A stretch of 64,000 nt of DNA, taken from Flavobacterium endophyticum. Lineage in GTDB: Bacteria > Bacteroidota > Bacteroidia > Flavobacteriales > Flavobacteriaceae. Positions within the stretch are counted from its first letter, which is position 1, and each line of letters starts with the position of its first letter. The notes below the pieces were generated by a model. The model was not told where the DNA came from, ran no database searches, and saw only the letters and a program-made list of their open reading frames with translations. Below, one piece after another: positions 53,090 to 62,173 of this stretch. Made by a program: the position numbers and the translations under genes. Location: the NCBI RefSeq assembly GCF_003634455.1, contig NZ_RBLC01000004.1:62001-126000 (forward strand), written 5' to 3'.

Positions 53090-53988
53090 TTTCCAAAACT
53101 ATAACGGATTCCTACATTGATACCCACGCCGCTAGCATTTACGTATTGCGTCGGAATTCTTCGTGGTGAATTAGGATCTGGAGGTCCTTGTGTAAAAGTA
53201 TCCGAAAAAATAAATTTCTTTTCGTTTACAGGCAGATCGGCTAGCTGTTGGCCCGGAACCAATACGGCATTCCCGTCTGTAACTGCTGTGGTTTCATATT
53301 TGGTTATTTCGGCTGACTTGCTTTTGATGCTTAAATTTTTAAATTCAAGCTCTCCAAAAACCTGAAGTTTTGGTCCAATAGGATACGTGACACCTACTGC
53401 ACCTACAAAGCCAACGCTGAACTTAGATTCTACCTCCGATTCTGCATTAATATGTATATCGGTGCCCGCTCCGCCTCCATCGGTCTGGTTGGCCGTTGTT
53501 TCGATGTGTAATTTTCCTGCTGCTGGAATGATAAGTCCTATTCTAGCATAAGGATTCAGCTTGCTAAAAGCCGGTGTAAGATAGATAGCTGGAACAATAT
53601 CGAGTCCTCTCAAATAAGCAATTTCTTCTGATTGTAGCTGTGGACTGGTAAATTTTCCGATGGTCTTGTCGTATCCAGAAAAGTAATTAAATCCGACCTC
53701 GGCTCCTACATAGGGATTGAACATATAACCTGCCGTGATGTTTGCCTTGAAACCGCCGCCAAGCGTACCGCTCAATGATTTTATCCTAGCGCTTCCATCC
53801 GGATTTATAGTAATATCCGTCGATTGCTGAATCATTGTCAGCCCATTTGGATCGGCATTATTAAACTCAGTCTTTCCTGATTCGGTAACATAACCCACGC
53901 CGCCGCGTATATAAAACTCTTGGGCATGGCTTTTCGCGCCTGTAAGCGCCATAAAAAGTGTACAAATTAGTAAGCTTACCTTTTTCAT
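53086..53988 (-). CDS. Outer-membrane beta-barrel protein (OmpW/OmpA-barrel-like)
   Basis: A 300-residue protein with signal peptide MKKVSLLICTLFMALTGAKSHAQ and an eight- to ten-strand barrel pattern that ends in GIRYSFGK. GVGYVTESG near the start and a Gly-rich GLIIPAAGKLHIET are visible. No OmpA peptidoglycan domain. It is coupled to DUF2147 by a 4 nt overlap. The gap upstream contains an imperfect inverted repeat. Confidence 0.8.
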   Translation of the reverse strand: MKKVSLLICTLFMALTGAKSHAQEFYIRGGVGYVTESGKTEFNNADPNGLTMIQQSTDITINPDGSARIKSLSGTLGGGFKANITAGYMFNPYVGAEVGFNYFSGYDKTIGKFTSPQLQSEEIAYLRGLDIVPAIYLTPAFSKLNPYARIGLIIPAAGKLHIETTANQTDGGGAGTDIHINAESEVESKFSVGFVGAVGVTYPIGPKLQVFGELEFKNLSIKSKSAEITKYETTAVTDGNAVLVPGQQLADLPVNEKKFIFSDTFTQGPPDPNSPRRIPTQYVNASGVGINVGIRYSFGK

Positions 53989-54009
53989 GATATAGATTTT
54001 AAATTAAAA

Positions 54010-54084
54010 GGAATTAGTTCTGCTCCTGTTAAGTCTTGGACAGGATGCATATTAAAGTTAGGCATTTTGAGCTAGAACAGTTCC
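54010..54084. repeat. Imperfect inverted repeat upstream of the OMP gene
   Basis: GGAATTAGTTCTGCTC (54010-54025) and GAGCTAGAACAGTTCC (54069-54084) are partly complementary, with a small CCTGT/ACAGG hairpin inside. Possibly a 5' UTR structure of the OMP gene. Confidence 0.3.
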
Positions 54085-54124
54085 TATTTTAGCCATACCT
54101 TAACAATTGGGACTAATCCTACAA

Positions 54125-54259
54125 TCATGATTGGTCGTGACAAGCACTTATTTTCTCCAAAGATTTAAAATACTCTATGGCCTCTACTATCGCGTTATCA
54201 ATAGGCTGATACTGGATTCCTAGGTGTGTGACTGATTTTCGATTGGTAAAAAAATTCAC
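54125..54259 (-). pseudogene. 3' remnant of an NAD-dependent epimerase/dehydratase gene
   Basis: About 44 codons without an initiator context end in TGA at 54125. The reading begins VNFFTNRKSVTHLGIQYQP and ends EAIEYFKSLEKISACHDQ. The pattern LGIQYQPIDNAIVEAIEYFK matches the closing segment of dihydroflavonol-reductase-like epimerases (…LGF-[QK]-[YF]-xP-[IL]-[ED]…ET…W/YF). The rest of the gene is missing; it starts right behind the PUL terminator, so the break is at the PUL boundary. Confidence 0.6.
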
Positions 54260-54260
54260 C

Positions 54261-54287
54261 AAAAAATAACGGAGCCCTTGAGCTCCG
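54261..54287 (-). terminator. Terminator of the PUL
   Basis: On the minus strand CGGAGC-TCAAGG-GCTCCG is followed by TTATTTTTT, 45 nt after the GH97 stop codon. Confidence 0.85.
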
Positions 54288-54331
54288 CTAATCACAATAT
54301 ACAAAATCTATGAAAATACTTTTAGAATCAA

Positions 54332-56341
54332 CTATGGAATAGGCGTGAATTTTATAGCTGTTCCTCCACCCGCAGCCAGATTTATATCCAATATCGTAGT
54401 GCTGTTTACCGTTTTGGAAGACCTACTAACAGGATAAGGATTGGTCTTATAATCAGCTCCGTCTCCATCCGCATACACTTCTGCCTTATAGGACTTTCCA
54501 GAATCTAGGAAAGACAAAGACACTTTCAGCTTTCGAGCATCTTGGTTGGTAATAGAACCTAAATACCAGTTCTGTCCATCCCAATCTTTACGGACAATTG
54601 TAGTATATTCTCCTATTTTTGAATCGAGTACTTTGGTATCCGACCATATGCATGGAACTTCTTTTATGAATTTAAATTCAGGCTTGCCGACATAATTTTC
54701 CGGCAAGTCGGAAGCCATCTGCAACGGGCTAAAAAGAACAACATACAACGCCAATTGATGCGCGAGCGTAGTCAGCACTTTTGCTCCAGCCGCTGTTTTA
54801 TAATCAAAATCAAAGTTGCCTGGCGTATAATCCATCGGACCAGAAAGCATTCGGGTAAAAGGCAACGTAACTGTATGTGCTGGCGTATTGCCTCCGTCTG
54901 CAGACCAGGCATTGTATTCTTGCCCCCTTCCCCCTTCTTGAGTCATAAAATTTGGATAGGTACGCTGTAATCCTGTCCCTTTTACAGGCTCGTGGTTGTC
55001 GATCATGATATGGTATTTGGCCGCAGTCTCGATTACTTTTCTGTAATGGCGGACGCCGTATTGGCTGTCGTGCCATTCCTTTTTATCCAAATATTTGTTT
55101 ACGTAACCCGTCTTTACGGTATTGACACCCATCTTATTATACAATTTAAAAGCATCGTCCAATTGGCTTTCGTAATGCTTGGCAGCTCCAGCTGTTTCAT
55201 GGTGGCCAATGAGACGGACGTTCTTCATCGCGGCATATTTACTTATTTCGTCAAGGTCAAAATCAGGATACGGTTTTACGAAACTGAAAGCAGTTCCGTC
55301 GGCAGTCCAATCGCCATCCCAGCCTTGGTTCCAGCCTTCTACTAAAACTCCATCAAGACCATTGTCTGCGGCAAAATCGAGGTATTCTTTAGTGTTTTTT
55401 GTAGTAGCACCATGTTTGTCGCCTTGTCCCCACGTATATTTTTCTAAGTGCATGCCCCACCAGATGCCTATGTATTTTGAAGGGGCTATCCATGAAATGT
55501 CTTTAATCCTAGAAGGTTCGTTCAAATTGAGCATCAATGTTGAAGTCACCAAATCACCAGGAGTCTTTCCTACAATTACGGTTCTCCATGGTGTATCAAA
55601 TGGAGCTTGCGCATATACTTTTACGCCGTCTGCCCAAGGCACCAGTTCGCTTTTATACTGATTGTTTGGCAATTTTAGCAAGGTCATCGAGGCAAAATCT
55701 GTCAGGTTGGCTTCGTGTATTGCTACAAAAAGATTATTCTTGGTTTCAAAAGTAGCTGGCGTATTGATGGTATCGGTTTGGCTCATCGGAGTTTTTTTAT
55801 AAAAGCTTTCATAATAGCTGTTATCAGAATGTACCGGAATTGACCAGACATCATTATCAAAAGGAAATGTGAACTGCGTAATCTCGTTGGAAATCTTCAC
55901 TTTGTCCAGATTTGGCTGTTTCGGGAAAGAATATCGAAAGCCCAAGCCGTCGTCAAAAACCCTAAAGATGATATCGACCAGCCTTCCTTCTCCGTCTTTC
56001 AAGTGAATGATGAGCTCATTGTGATGATCTCTAATTTTTTTAAATTCTCCCCAAGGCTGTTCCCAAACAGTATCAGCTGTGTTGATTTCTGTGGCTACAA
56101 CTTCAAAGCCTTCGGTCATTTTCCGGATGCCTTCAAATTCAAATCCTAATAAAGAAGGCTCGATTACTGACTTCCCATTAGAAGAAAATCGGTATTGTGG
56201 CTGTCCAGATTGGGTCAGATTAAAAATGAGCTCGTTATTTTGCCCTGGAGATTTTACGATATAGGTCTTTTTAGCACTGCAGGATATAAGCAAGATAGAA
56301 GCCAGGGCTATCAGGCAGAAACGGTATAGATTATTTTTCAT
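54332..56341 (-). CDS. GH97 alpha-glucosidase-type lipoprotein (SusB-like)
   Basis: A 669-residue glycoside hydrolase from the ATG 56341; a second ATG 15 nt upstream only lengthens the signal. Lipobox LLISC with Cys21; the following SAKK is not acidic, so it should stay in the periplasm. An N-terminal beta-sandwich (residues 40-280) is followed by the (beta/alpha)8 barrel. IDNHEPVKGTGLQRTYPNFMTQEG carries the conserved acidic residues. VKTGYV has Gly where retaining GH97 enzymes carry the nucleophile Asp, so an inverting, SusB-type alpha-glucosidase is favoured. Last gene of the PUL; it would release glucose from imported oligosaccharides. Confidence 0.9.
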   Translation of the reverse strand: MKNNLYRFCLIALASILLISCSAKKTYIVKSPGQNNELIFNLTQSGQPQYRFSSNGKSVIEPSLLGFEFEGIRKMTEGFEVVATEINTADTVWEQPWGEFKKIRDHHNELIIHLKDGEGRLVDIIFRVFDDGLGFRYSFPKQPNLDKVKISNEITQFTFPFDNDVWSIPVHSDNSYYESFYKKTPMSQTDTINTPATFETKNNLFVAIHEANLTDFASMTLLKLPNNQYKSELVPWADGVKVYAQAPFDTPWRTVIVGKTPGDLVTSTLMLNLNEPSRIKDISWIAPSKYIGIWWGMHLEKYTWGQGDKHGATTKNTKEYLDFAADNGLDGVLVEGWNQGWDGDWTADGTAFSFVKPYPDFDLDEISKYAAMKNVRLIGHHETAGAAKHYESQLDDAFKLYNKMGVNTVKTGYVNKYLDKKEWHDSQYGVRHYRKVIETAAKYHIMIDNHEPVKGTGLQRTYPNFMTQEGGRGQEYNAWSADGGNTPAHTVTLPFTRMLSGPMDYTPGNFDFDYKTAAGAKVLTTLAHQLALYVVLFSPLQMASDLPENYVGKPEFKFIKEVPCIWSDTKVLDSKIGEYTTIVRKDWDGQNWYLGSITNQDARKLKVSLSFLDSGKSYKAEVYADGDGADYKTNPYPVSRSSKTVNSTTILDINLAAGGGTAIKFTPIP

Positions 56342-56368
56342 TATTGAATTTTGCATTAATTTAGGTGC

Positions 56369-57610
56369 TTATTGAATTTCATTGAGTACCGCAGCGGCTT
56401 TATCAGGTTGCATGGAGACGAAATAATTAAAAGCAAGGTCGAGCTTGCGCTGGATGGCAGCATTATTTCTGTAGGTTTTTCTCAACGTATGGAGCCTGCT
56501 GATGGCACTGAAATAGTTTCCTGAATACTGGACTCCTGCAAATGTTTTTATCTTTTCGATATACGAATAACCGAATTCTACTGTCGGCTCAATCATGGTT
56601 CCTTCTCCGAAATCATTCCATGTAATGAGCTGCAAGTAATCTACTCCAGCATTTTGAGCCATCGAAAGCGTTTCGTCAAGCGTTGCCCCATTATTGTGAT
56701 TGATGGTCCAGCCAATAGTTGTCGACGTACCTCCTTCTTCATAAAAATCATTAAAACCTGGATAGGCGCTTCCAAAAGCAACTCCTAGATTTGGAAGGTT
56801 GGAAGCATAAAAGCTGCTAAGTGAATTATTGTTTTGATACACCCAAGCAAATTCGCCAGAAGCGTTTGTACCTGCTTCGCCAGACTCGTTCCACAAAGTC
56901 AAAAAAGTAGGCTTTGGATTGAGTCCGCTAAAAGTACTTGTCCAAGCTGCAGGAGTAGTCAGCGTTATAGGACCAAAATTCAGCAACAGTGGACGGTTAT
57001 TGATTTTTATGTAATTGGCATCGCCAAAATAATGGGTCTGCATATAGTTCATGTCTGTTTTGGCCGCGCCAGTTACTGTCGGAGCAAGTCCGGCATTTAC
57101 AATATCGTTTAAGAAACGGTCTTCGTAAACGATGGCATATTCGAGGCCTACTTCATCGAGCATGTCAATAAGCTGTTCGGCGTTTTCCTTAAGTATTCTG
57201 TAATCGTTAAGGTTATACGTGCCATACCAGTCGATTAATATCCCGTCAATTCCGGCATATTTCATCAGCAGCAGATGGTTTTCGATGACCTCTTTGTCGC
57301 CAGAATGATACGGACCGATTAGCGGATAATAATGGGAAGCAATTTCCCTTCTTCCGTTGGCATCAACAGTATTCGGATTTTTGTTCGCCATGGTCCAATG
57401 ATAGCCCCATTGGTTGTTGGGACTGCTTTCATTAGTTTCAAACCAAGGCATATAATGCATGTAGATTTTGGTATCGTTTGTCTTCGCCACCGCCACAGGA
57501 GCCAGAGGCTCTGAATCTGGAGGATTGGAATTGGAGTCGTCTTTGCTACAGCTCGACGCAAGAGTTACACTGAGAATGCTGATACATAAGGGCAATAGAT
57601 ATTTTTTCAT
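56369..57610 (-). CDS. GH71/99-like glycoside hydrolase lipoprotein
   Basis: A 413-residue TIM-barrel enzyme. Lipobox LASSC at Cys21, followed by SKDD, the acidic lipoprotein export signal, so it is predicted on the cell surface. The barrel begins KIYMHYMPWFET and ends with the active-site motif LITWNDFGEGTMIEP. GH99 alpha-mannanases carry WNEWHEGT, GH71 alpha-1,3-glucanases WNDxGES-like. The present Asp and Glu pair is closer to GH71, so endo-acting alpha-glucanase is my preferred reading, with alpha-mannanase as the alternative. It follows SusD by 73 nt. Confidence 0.8.
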   Translation of the reverse strand: MKKYLLPLCISILSVTLASSCSKDDSNSNPPDSEPLAPVAVAKTNDTKIYMHYMPWFETNESSPNNQWGYHWTMANKNPNTVDANGRREIASHYYPLIGPYHSGDKEVIENHLLLMKYAGIDGILIDWYGTYNLNDYRILKENAEQLIDMLDEVGLEYAIVYEDRFLNDIVNAGLAPTVTGAAKTDMNYMQTHYFGDANYIKINNRPLLLNFGPITLTTPAAWTSTFSGLNPKPTFLTLWNESGEAGTNASGEFAWVYQNNNSLSSFYASNLPNLGVAFGSAYPGFNDFYEEGGTSTTIGWTINHNNGATLDETLSMAQNAGVDYLQLITWNDFGEGTMIEPTVEFGYSYIEKIKTFAGVQYSGNYFSAISRLHTLRKTYRNNAAIQRKLDLAFNYFVSMQPDKAAAVLNEIQ

Positions 57611-57683
57611 CGTAATTCGATTAATTATTAAAAATGACAGCCTTCTATGACTAACTCAACACAGAAGACTGCCATTTGCCAAC

Positions 57684-59186
57684 CTAATATCCGGGATTTT
57701 GGACTAAGTTTGAATTGGTAGCCAGCACCGTTGTCGGTATTGGATATATCGCTCTTGACGCTGGCGTAGCGCCTTTCTGCCACCATGGCTGGAAAAAGGT
57801 ACCGAAACGAATATTGTCGGTTCTTCTTCTGCCTTCAAACGTAAACTCACGAAGCAATTCTTTATCGATAAAGTTAAGGTCGATAGTAGCTGGCATTTCT
57901 GTTCCGGCACGCGAAGTTATTTGCTGTACAAACGGAGCCGCAAGATCAGGCGAGCCTAATCGTACATAACATTCTGCCTGCATCATCAAGATTTCTGAAT
58001 AGCGCATGAGTACCCAATCGTGATCGCGTTCCCACTTTTCGCCTGCTTTTATTTCGTATTTGCCCAGCCTTACGCCTTCGTTTTGTTTTGCATCTGTAAA
58101 ATTCACGATGTCTTCTGTGTAGGTTAACGGCTGTCCGCTGTCCATGATGATGACTGAGCCTGTTGCCAAGTTGATCTGGTCGCCCTCTATCATACATTTT
58201 TTTCTTTTATCCGTATCTTGGAAACTAGAATACAATCCTGGCTGTCCGCAGATTCCGTTGGCGCTCCATGGATAATCTCCAGTAGCCGAAATCGTGAATC
58301 GGTGTAAGTAATGGCAGCTCATGGACGAAAGATAATTGCCTACAGTTCCTGCGTTCGAATCATACGGAATCGAAAGGATAATTTCGCTCGATGTCTGGTT
58401 CGTGGTAGCAAAATTGGCAAAGAAGTCTGTCGTTAGCGAATAGCCACTAATGTTTTGGCACATATTGATACAATCTTGCCAACGGGCAGTTCCAACAAAA
58501 GCTTCTGAATTCAAGTAAAGTCTCGCCAATAGGCCATAAACTACATTTTTAGTAAACTTTGAATAGACCACATTCGGACGTAAATGCGGCAATGCATCTA
58601 GCCATTCAGATTCCACAAAATCATACACTTCTTGTCTGGATGAATTCGATGGCAAAGACTGTTCTTCAAAATTGGTCACGATCGGCACGTTTCCGAACAT
58701 GTCTAAAAGCAAATAATAATAGTAGGCTCTGATAGACTTTAATTCTGCATAAATCGGCACCTTGGCCTCTGCGCTCAAACCTGATTTATCAATCTGGTAG
58801 ATGATCGCATTGATTTTTGCAATTCCCGAATAGCAGTAGCGCCATGCGGACAATATCATACCATTGCTCGCATCCCATGTATGTGTCTGTACTTGTTGGT
58901 ATCTTCCGCCATCGTACCAATCGGTACCTCGGGTCGGAATAGTAGCCTCGTCTGAAGCCACCTCGTTCAAAAAGAATACATATTCGCAGGTCGGGAAAGA
59001 ATTAGAAATTCCGTCGCTGAAGCCTCTCAAAGAAGAATAAGCCCCGCCTACAAGCGCTTCGATCTCGTTAGGAGTTGTTCCAAAATCATCATCCTCGACC
59101 CTATCGTATAGGTCTTCGCTCAAATCTGTACATGAAAAAGTAAAGAGAAGGCTCAGGAGTAATGCTGCTTTTATTTTGATTTTCAT
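57684..59186 (-). CDS. SusD/RagB-type glycan-binding lipoprotein
   Basis: A 500-residue surface lipoprotein with lipobox LLFTFSC (Cys19). The N-terminal TPR-like helices (EALVGGAYSSLRGF; WRYCYSGIAKINAIIYQID) and the C-terminal RagB/SusD domain (WVLMRYSEILMMQAECYVRLG; LLREFTFEGRRRTDNIRFG; ending YPIPTTVLATNSNLVQNPGY) are typical. It caps the SusC porin, gene 29 nt upstream, and binds the polymer at the surface. Confidence 0.95.
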   Translation of the reverse strand: MKIKIKAALLLSLLFTFSCTDLSEDLYDRVEDDDFGTTPNEIEALVGGAYSSLRGFSDGISNSFPTCEYVFFLNEVASDEATIPTRGTDWYDGGRYQQVQTHTWDASNGMILSAWRYCYSGIAKINAIIYQIDKSGLSAEAKVPIYAELKSIRAYYYYLLLDMFGNVPIVTNFEEQSLPSNSSRQEVYDFVESEWLDALPHLRPNVVYSKFTKNVVYGLLARLYLNSEAFVGTARWQDCINMCQNISGYSLTTDFFANFATTNQTSSEIILSIPYDSNAGTVGNYLSSMSCHYLHRFTISATGDYPWSANGICGQPGLYSSFQDTDKRKKCMIEGDQINLATGSVIIMDSGQPLTYTEDIVNFTDAKQNEGVRLGKYEIKAGEKWERDHDWVLMRYSEILMMQAECYVRLGSPDLAAPFVQQITSRAGTEMPATIDLNFIDKELLREFTFEGRRRTDNIRFGTFFQPWWQKGATPASRAIYPIPTTVLATNSNLVQNPGY

Positions 59187-59215
59187 TTTAATTTATTTTA
59201 AGGTTATCAAGTTGC

Positions 59216-62152
59216 TTAATTCGTCAAGGTGAAATTAAGCCCGAATGAAATGGTCGTTGGCCTTGGATAGTTGTTGAATCGGTCGATACCAGGATTGGCT
59301 AATCCAGTCAGGTCGATTTCAGGATCTACACCATTATAATTGGTAAAGACAGCCAAGTTTTCACCCAACACGTAAAGTCTTAGTTTAGAACCTTTGTTTT
59401 TAAACGGTATCGTATATCCTATAGAAACAGTCTGCAGTCTGAAAAAAGAAGCATCTTCTATCCAATAGCTTGAAAATTTAGGTGCGGAAGTAATGCCGCT
59501 GCCCAAAAAACCGTCAGGAACATTATACGCTGGAAGGCGGTTCGGATCATACAGCATCATGTTTGTGGCATTCAGCACTTCTTGCCCGAAGCTTCCATAA
59601 CCTGTAAATCCGAAATCAAAATTATGGTACGTAAAATTCATTCCCAAACCTAGCGTAAAGTCAGGCTGTACGTTGCCTATCGCCTTTTCTTCGGTACCTA
59701 AGATAAATTCTCCGTTTTCGTTCAAGCCAGAACTTTCAACACCCCAAAAAGTTCCTACAGGATAGCCTTCGGCAATAATCTGGGAGAATTGGTTTGACAT
59801 TCCAGAAAGTCCGTGCAGAGAGCCACTGTAGATGGCTTCTGTTTCATAAATCTGGTTGGAAAGCTTTTCTATTTTTTGCTTGTTTTTTGCAAATACGACA
59901 TTGGCATCCCAAGTAAACTTGTCTCTGTTGATGATGTTGGCGTTCAAAGTAAGCTCAACGCCTTTATTGGACAATTCTCCTACATTCGCAAGCATTGTTC
60001 CTACAAGATACGGCGGTTGTGGCACTTGGTAGGTGTATAACAAGTCTTTTGTCTTTTTAGAATAGATCTCAAGAGTTCCGGTTATTCTGTTAAAAAGCCC
60101 GAAATCAAGACCGATGTTTAGCTGTTCTGTAGATTCCCACTTCAAGTCTGGGTTCGGATTTTGTGTCGGCGAATACGCCAAGCTCCAAGTTCCGGTTACA
60201 GGGTCGTAATAGCTGTCTTGCCCCACTCCTAGTATGGAAAGCGACTTGTATTCTCCAATACCGTCTTGGTTACCTGTCACACCATATCCTGCTCTCAGCT
60301 TCAAGTTTGTAAGCCAATCTTGTGTCGAGCTCATGAAATCTTCTCCTGTAATTCTCCAAGCGACAGAAGCGGATGGAAAAACACCCCATTTGTTATTAGC
60401 CCCGAAACGGCTGGATCCGTCTCTACGGATAGTTCCCGTTACCATATATTTTCCGTCATACGAATAGTTCGCACGGCCGAAAAAGGAAACCAAATTGGAT
60501 TTTCCTTTATACGAATACACATCGCCCAAACGGTAGTTGTACCCTGCTCCAAGATTGTTATAGCTAAAAAGGTCTGTTTCAAAGCCGCTTCGCTGTGCTC
60601 CAAAACCTTCGTAGATGTTTTCAAAAAAGGAGTAGCCCGCCAAAGCATTGATGCTGTGTTTACCGATTAGCTTGCTATAGCTGAGGTAGGTTTCGATTTG
60701 TGCCGTAGTATATTCGGCATAGGTCTTTTGGGCATAACCGCCTTCTGTCCTACCTTCCATTACTGCATAAGAAGGTTTGTAGGTACTTCCCTGCATTGCG
60801 TTATGTTCTAGCGATAAATTTACCGTAGCCTGAAAGTCGTTAAAGATCTGAGCTTCCGTCTTAAAATAACCCAATACACGGTGACGTTCATTATCTACAG
60901 TTCTGTTAGTCAATATCTCAACTGGATTTTCATAAAGCGTTCCTCCAACTGAAGTAAAATCGCCGTTTTCATCATAGACCGGAATTGTAGGATTCAAATT
61001 AAATGCTCTTTCGAAGATGCGATAATCTAGCGGATGCCATTTGTCGATATTGGCAAACAGCCCTGCATCAAACTTTAATGCTTTGTCTAGTGCATATTGA
61101 TAGGTGCTGATATTAGCGCTCAGCCTTTCCAATCCTGTCGTTTTGATAACTCCTTCGCTATCAAAATACGATAAAGACGTACGAAGGCCGCTGGTTTCAT
61201 TTCCTGATGAAATGCTCAATGTGTGCGATTGTGTTACGGCTGTCGGACGTTCTAATTCATCTTGCCAGTCGGTGTTTCCTCCATAATCGATAGCATCCGT
61301 CAGAGAGTTTTGACGCACATGGCTTCTCCATTGGTTGGCAGAAAGCATATCCAAATGGTTAGACGATTCGCTCAATCCTGTATAGCCGTTGTAAACAATA
61401 GACAAGCCTTTAGAGCCTCCTTTGGTCGTAATGATGATAACACCGTTAGCTCCTCTTGAACCATAAATCGCGGTGGCTGAAGCATCTTTCAATACGTCAA
61501 TCGATTTGATGTCGGAAGGCTGTACCACGTTGATGTCTACTCCTGCTACACCGTCTACTACAATCAGCGGGCTATTGCTGGCCGTTAGCGAAGTACCGCC
61601 TCTTAATCGTATCGACCCGCCGTTACTCGGGTCGCCAGAGCCTCGAATAATCGTCAATCCCGCAACTTTTCCTTGAAGCGCCAATTCCGTTGAAGGAATA
61701 GCCCCTTTTACAAGATTTTCCGAAGTAACAGTCGAAATTGCTCCAGTAAGGTCTGACTTCCTCATGGTTCCGTATCCTACAGAAACGAGCTCGACAGCCT
61801 CAAGCATGTGTACGTCTTCTTGCATGTTAAGGATTAATGCAGAACCCGTAGTAGCATCCACGGTGATATTTTGGGTCAGGAAACCTATATAGGAAACTAC
61901 GATGGTGTTTCCGAGAGTAACCTCCAGCACAAATTTTCCGTCAGAATCAGTCACTGTGGTATTGGTGGTGCCTGATTCTAGAACGGAAACACCCGGCAGT
62001 GCGCCGCCGGCAGAATCATAGATGGTACCCGAAATCAATTTTTTTCCTTGTGCAAACAGTCCTGCAGAAAGAAAAAGCATGAAAATCAGGAATACCAACG
62101 ATTGGTTTGACCCGCATTCAGATTGGGCCGCTTTAGTATTTTTGCTATTCAT
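59216..62152 (-). CDS. SusC/RagA TonB-dependent receptor
   Basis: A 978-residue outer-membrane receptor. Signal peptide at about 19-35; a carboxypeptidase-D-like domain follows (ISGTIYDSAGGALPGVSVLE), then the plug with SIRLRGGTSL, PLIVVDGVAG and the SusC signature AIYGSRGANGVIIITTKGG. About 22 beta strands and terminal aromatic SFGLNFTLTN follow. It imports oligosaccharides with energy from TonB-ExbBD. No anti-sigma interaction (STN) domain is visible before the plug, so regulation by an ECF pair is unlikely. The N-terminal extension ahead of the hydrophobic core is slightly long. Confidence 0.95.
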   Translation of the reverse strand: MNSKNTKAAQSECGSNQSLVFLIFMLFLSAGLFAQGKKLISGTIYDSAGGALPGVSVLESGTTNTTVTDSDGKFVLEVTLGNTIVVSYIGFLTQNITVDATTGSALILNMQEDVHMLEAVELVSVGYGTMRKSDLTGAISTVTSENLVKGAIPSTELALQGKVAGLTIIRGSGDPSNGGSIRLRGGTSLTASNSPLIVVDGVAGVDINVVQPSDIKSIDVLKDASATAIYGSRGANGVIIITTKGGSKGLSIVYNGYTGLSESSNHLDMLSANQWRSHVRQNSLTDAIDYGGNTDWQDELERPTAVTQSHTLSISSGNETSGLRTSLSYFDSEGVIKTTGLERLSANISTYQYALDKALKFDAGLFANIDKWHPLDYRIFERAFNLNPTIPVYDENGDFTSVGGTLYENPVEILTNRTVDNERHRVLGYFKTEAQIFNDFQATVNLSLEHNAMQGSTYKPSYAVMEGRTEGGYAQKTYAEYTTAQIETYLSYSKLIGKHSINALAGYSFFENIYEGFGAQRSGFETDLFSYNNLGAGYNYRLGDVYSYKGKSNLVSFFGRANYSYDGKYMVTGTIRRDGSSRFGANNKWGVFPSASVAWRITGEDFMSSTQDWLTNLKLRAGYGVTGNQDGIGEYKSLSILGVGQDSYYDPVTGTWSLAYSPTQNPNPDLKWESTEQLNIGLDFGLFNRITGTLEIYSKKTKDLLYTYQVPQPPYLVGTMLANVGELSNKGVELTLNANIINRDKFTWDANVVFAKNKQKIEKLSNQIYETEAIYSGSLHGLSGMSNQFSQIIAEGYPVGTFWGVESSGLNENGEFILGTEEKAIGNVQPDFTLGLGMNFTYHNFDFGFTGYGSFGQEVLNATNMMLYDPNRLPAYNVPDGFLGSGITSAPKFSSYWIEDASFFRLQTVSIGYTIPFKNKGSKLRLYVLGENLAVFTNYNGVDPEIDLTGLANPGIDRFNNYPRPTTISFGLNFTLTN

Positions 62153-62173
62153 TAGAATTAGTTTTAGTTGCTG

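Noticed and set aside
55179..55661. 160-codon ORF antisense to GH97
   Set aside because: Shadow of a strongly coding gene; no recognisable domain.
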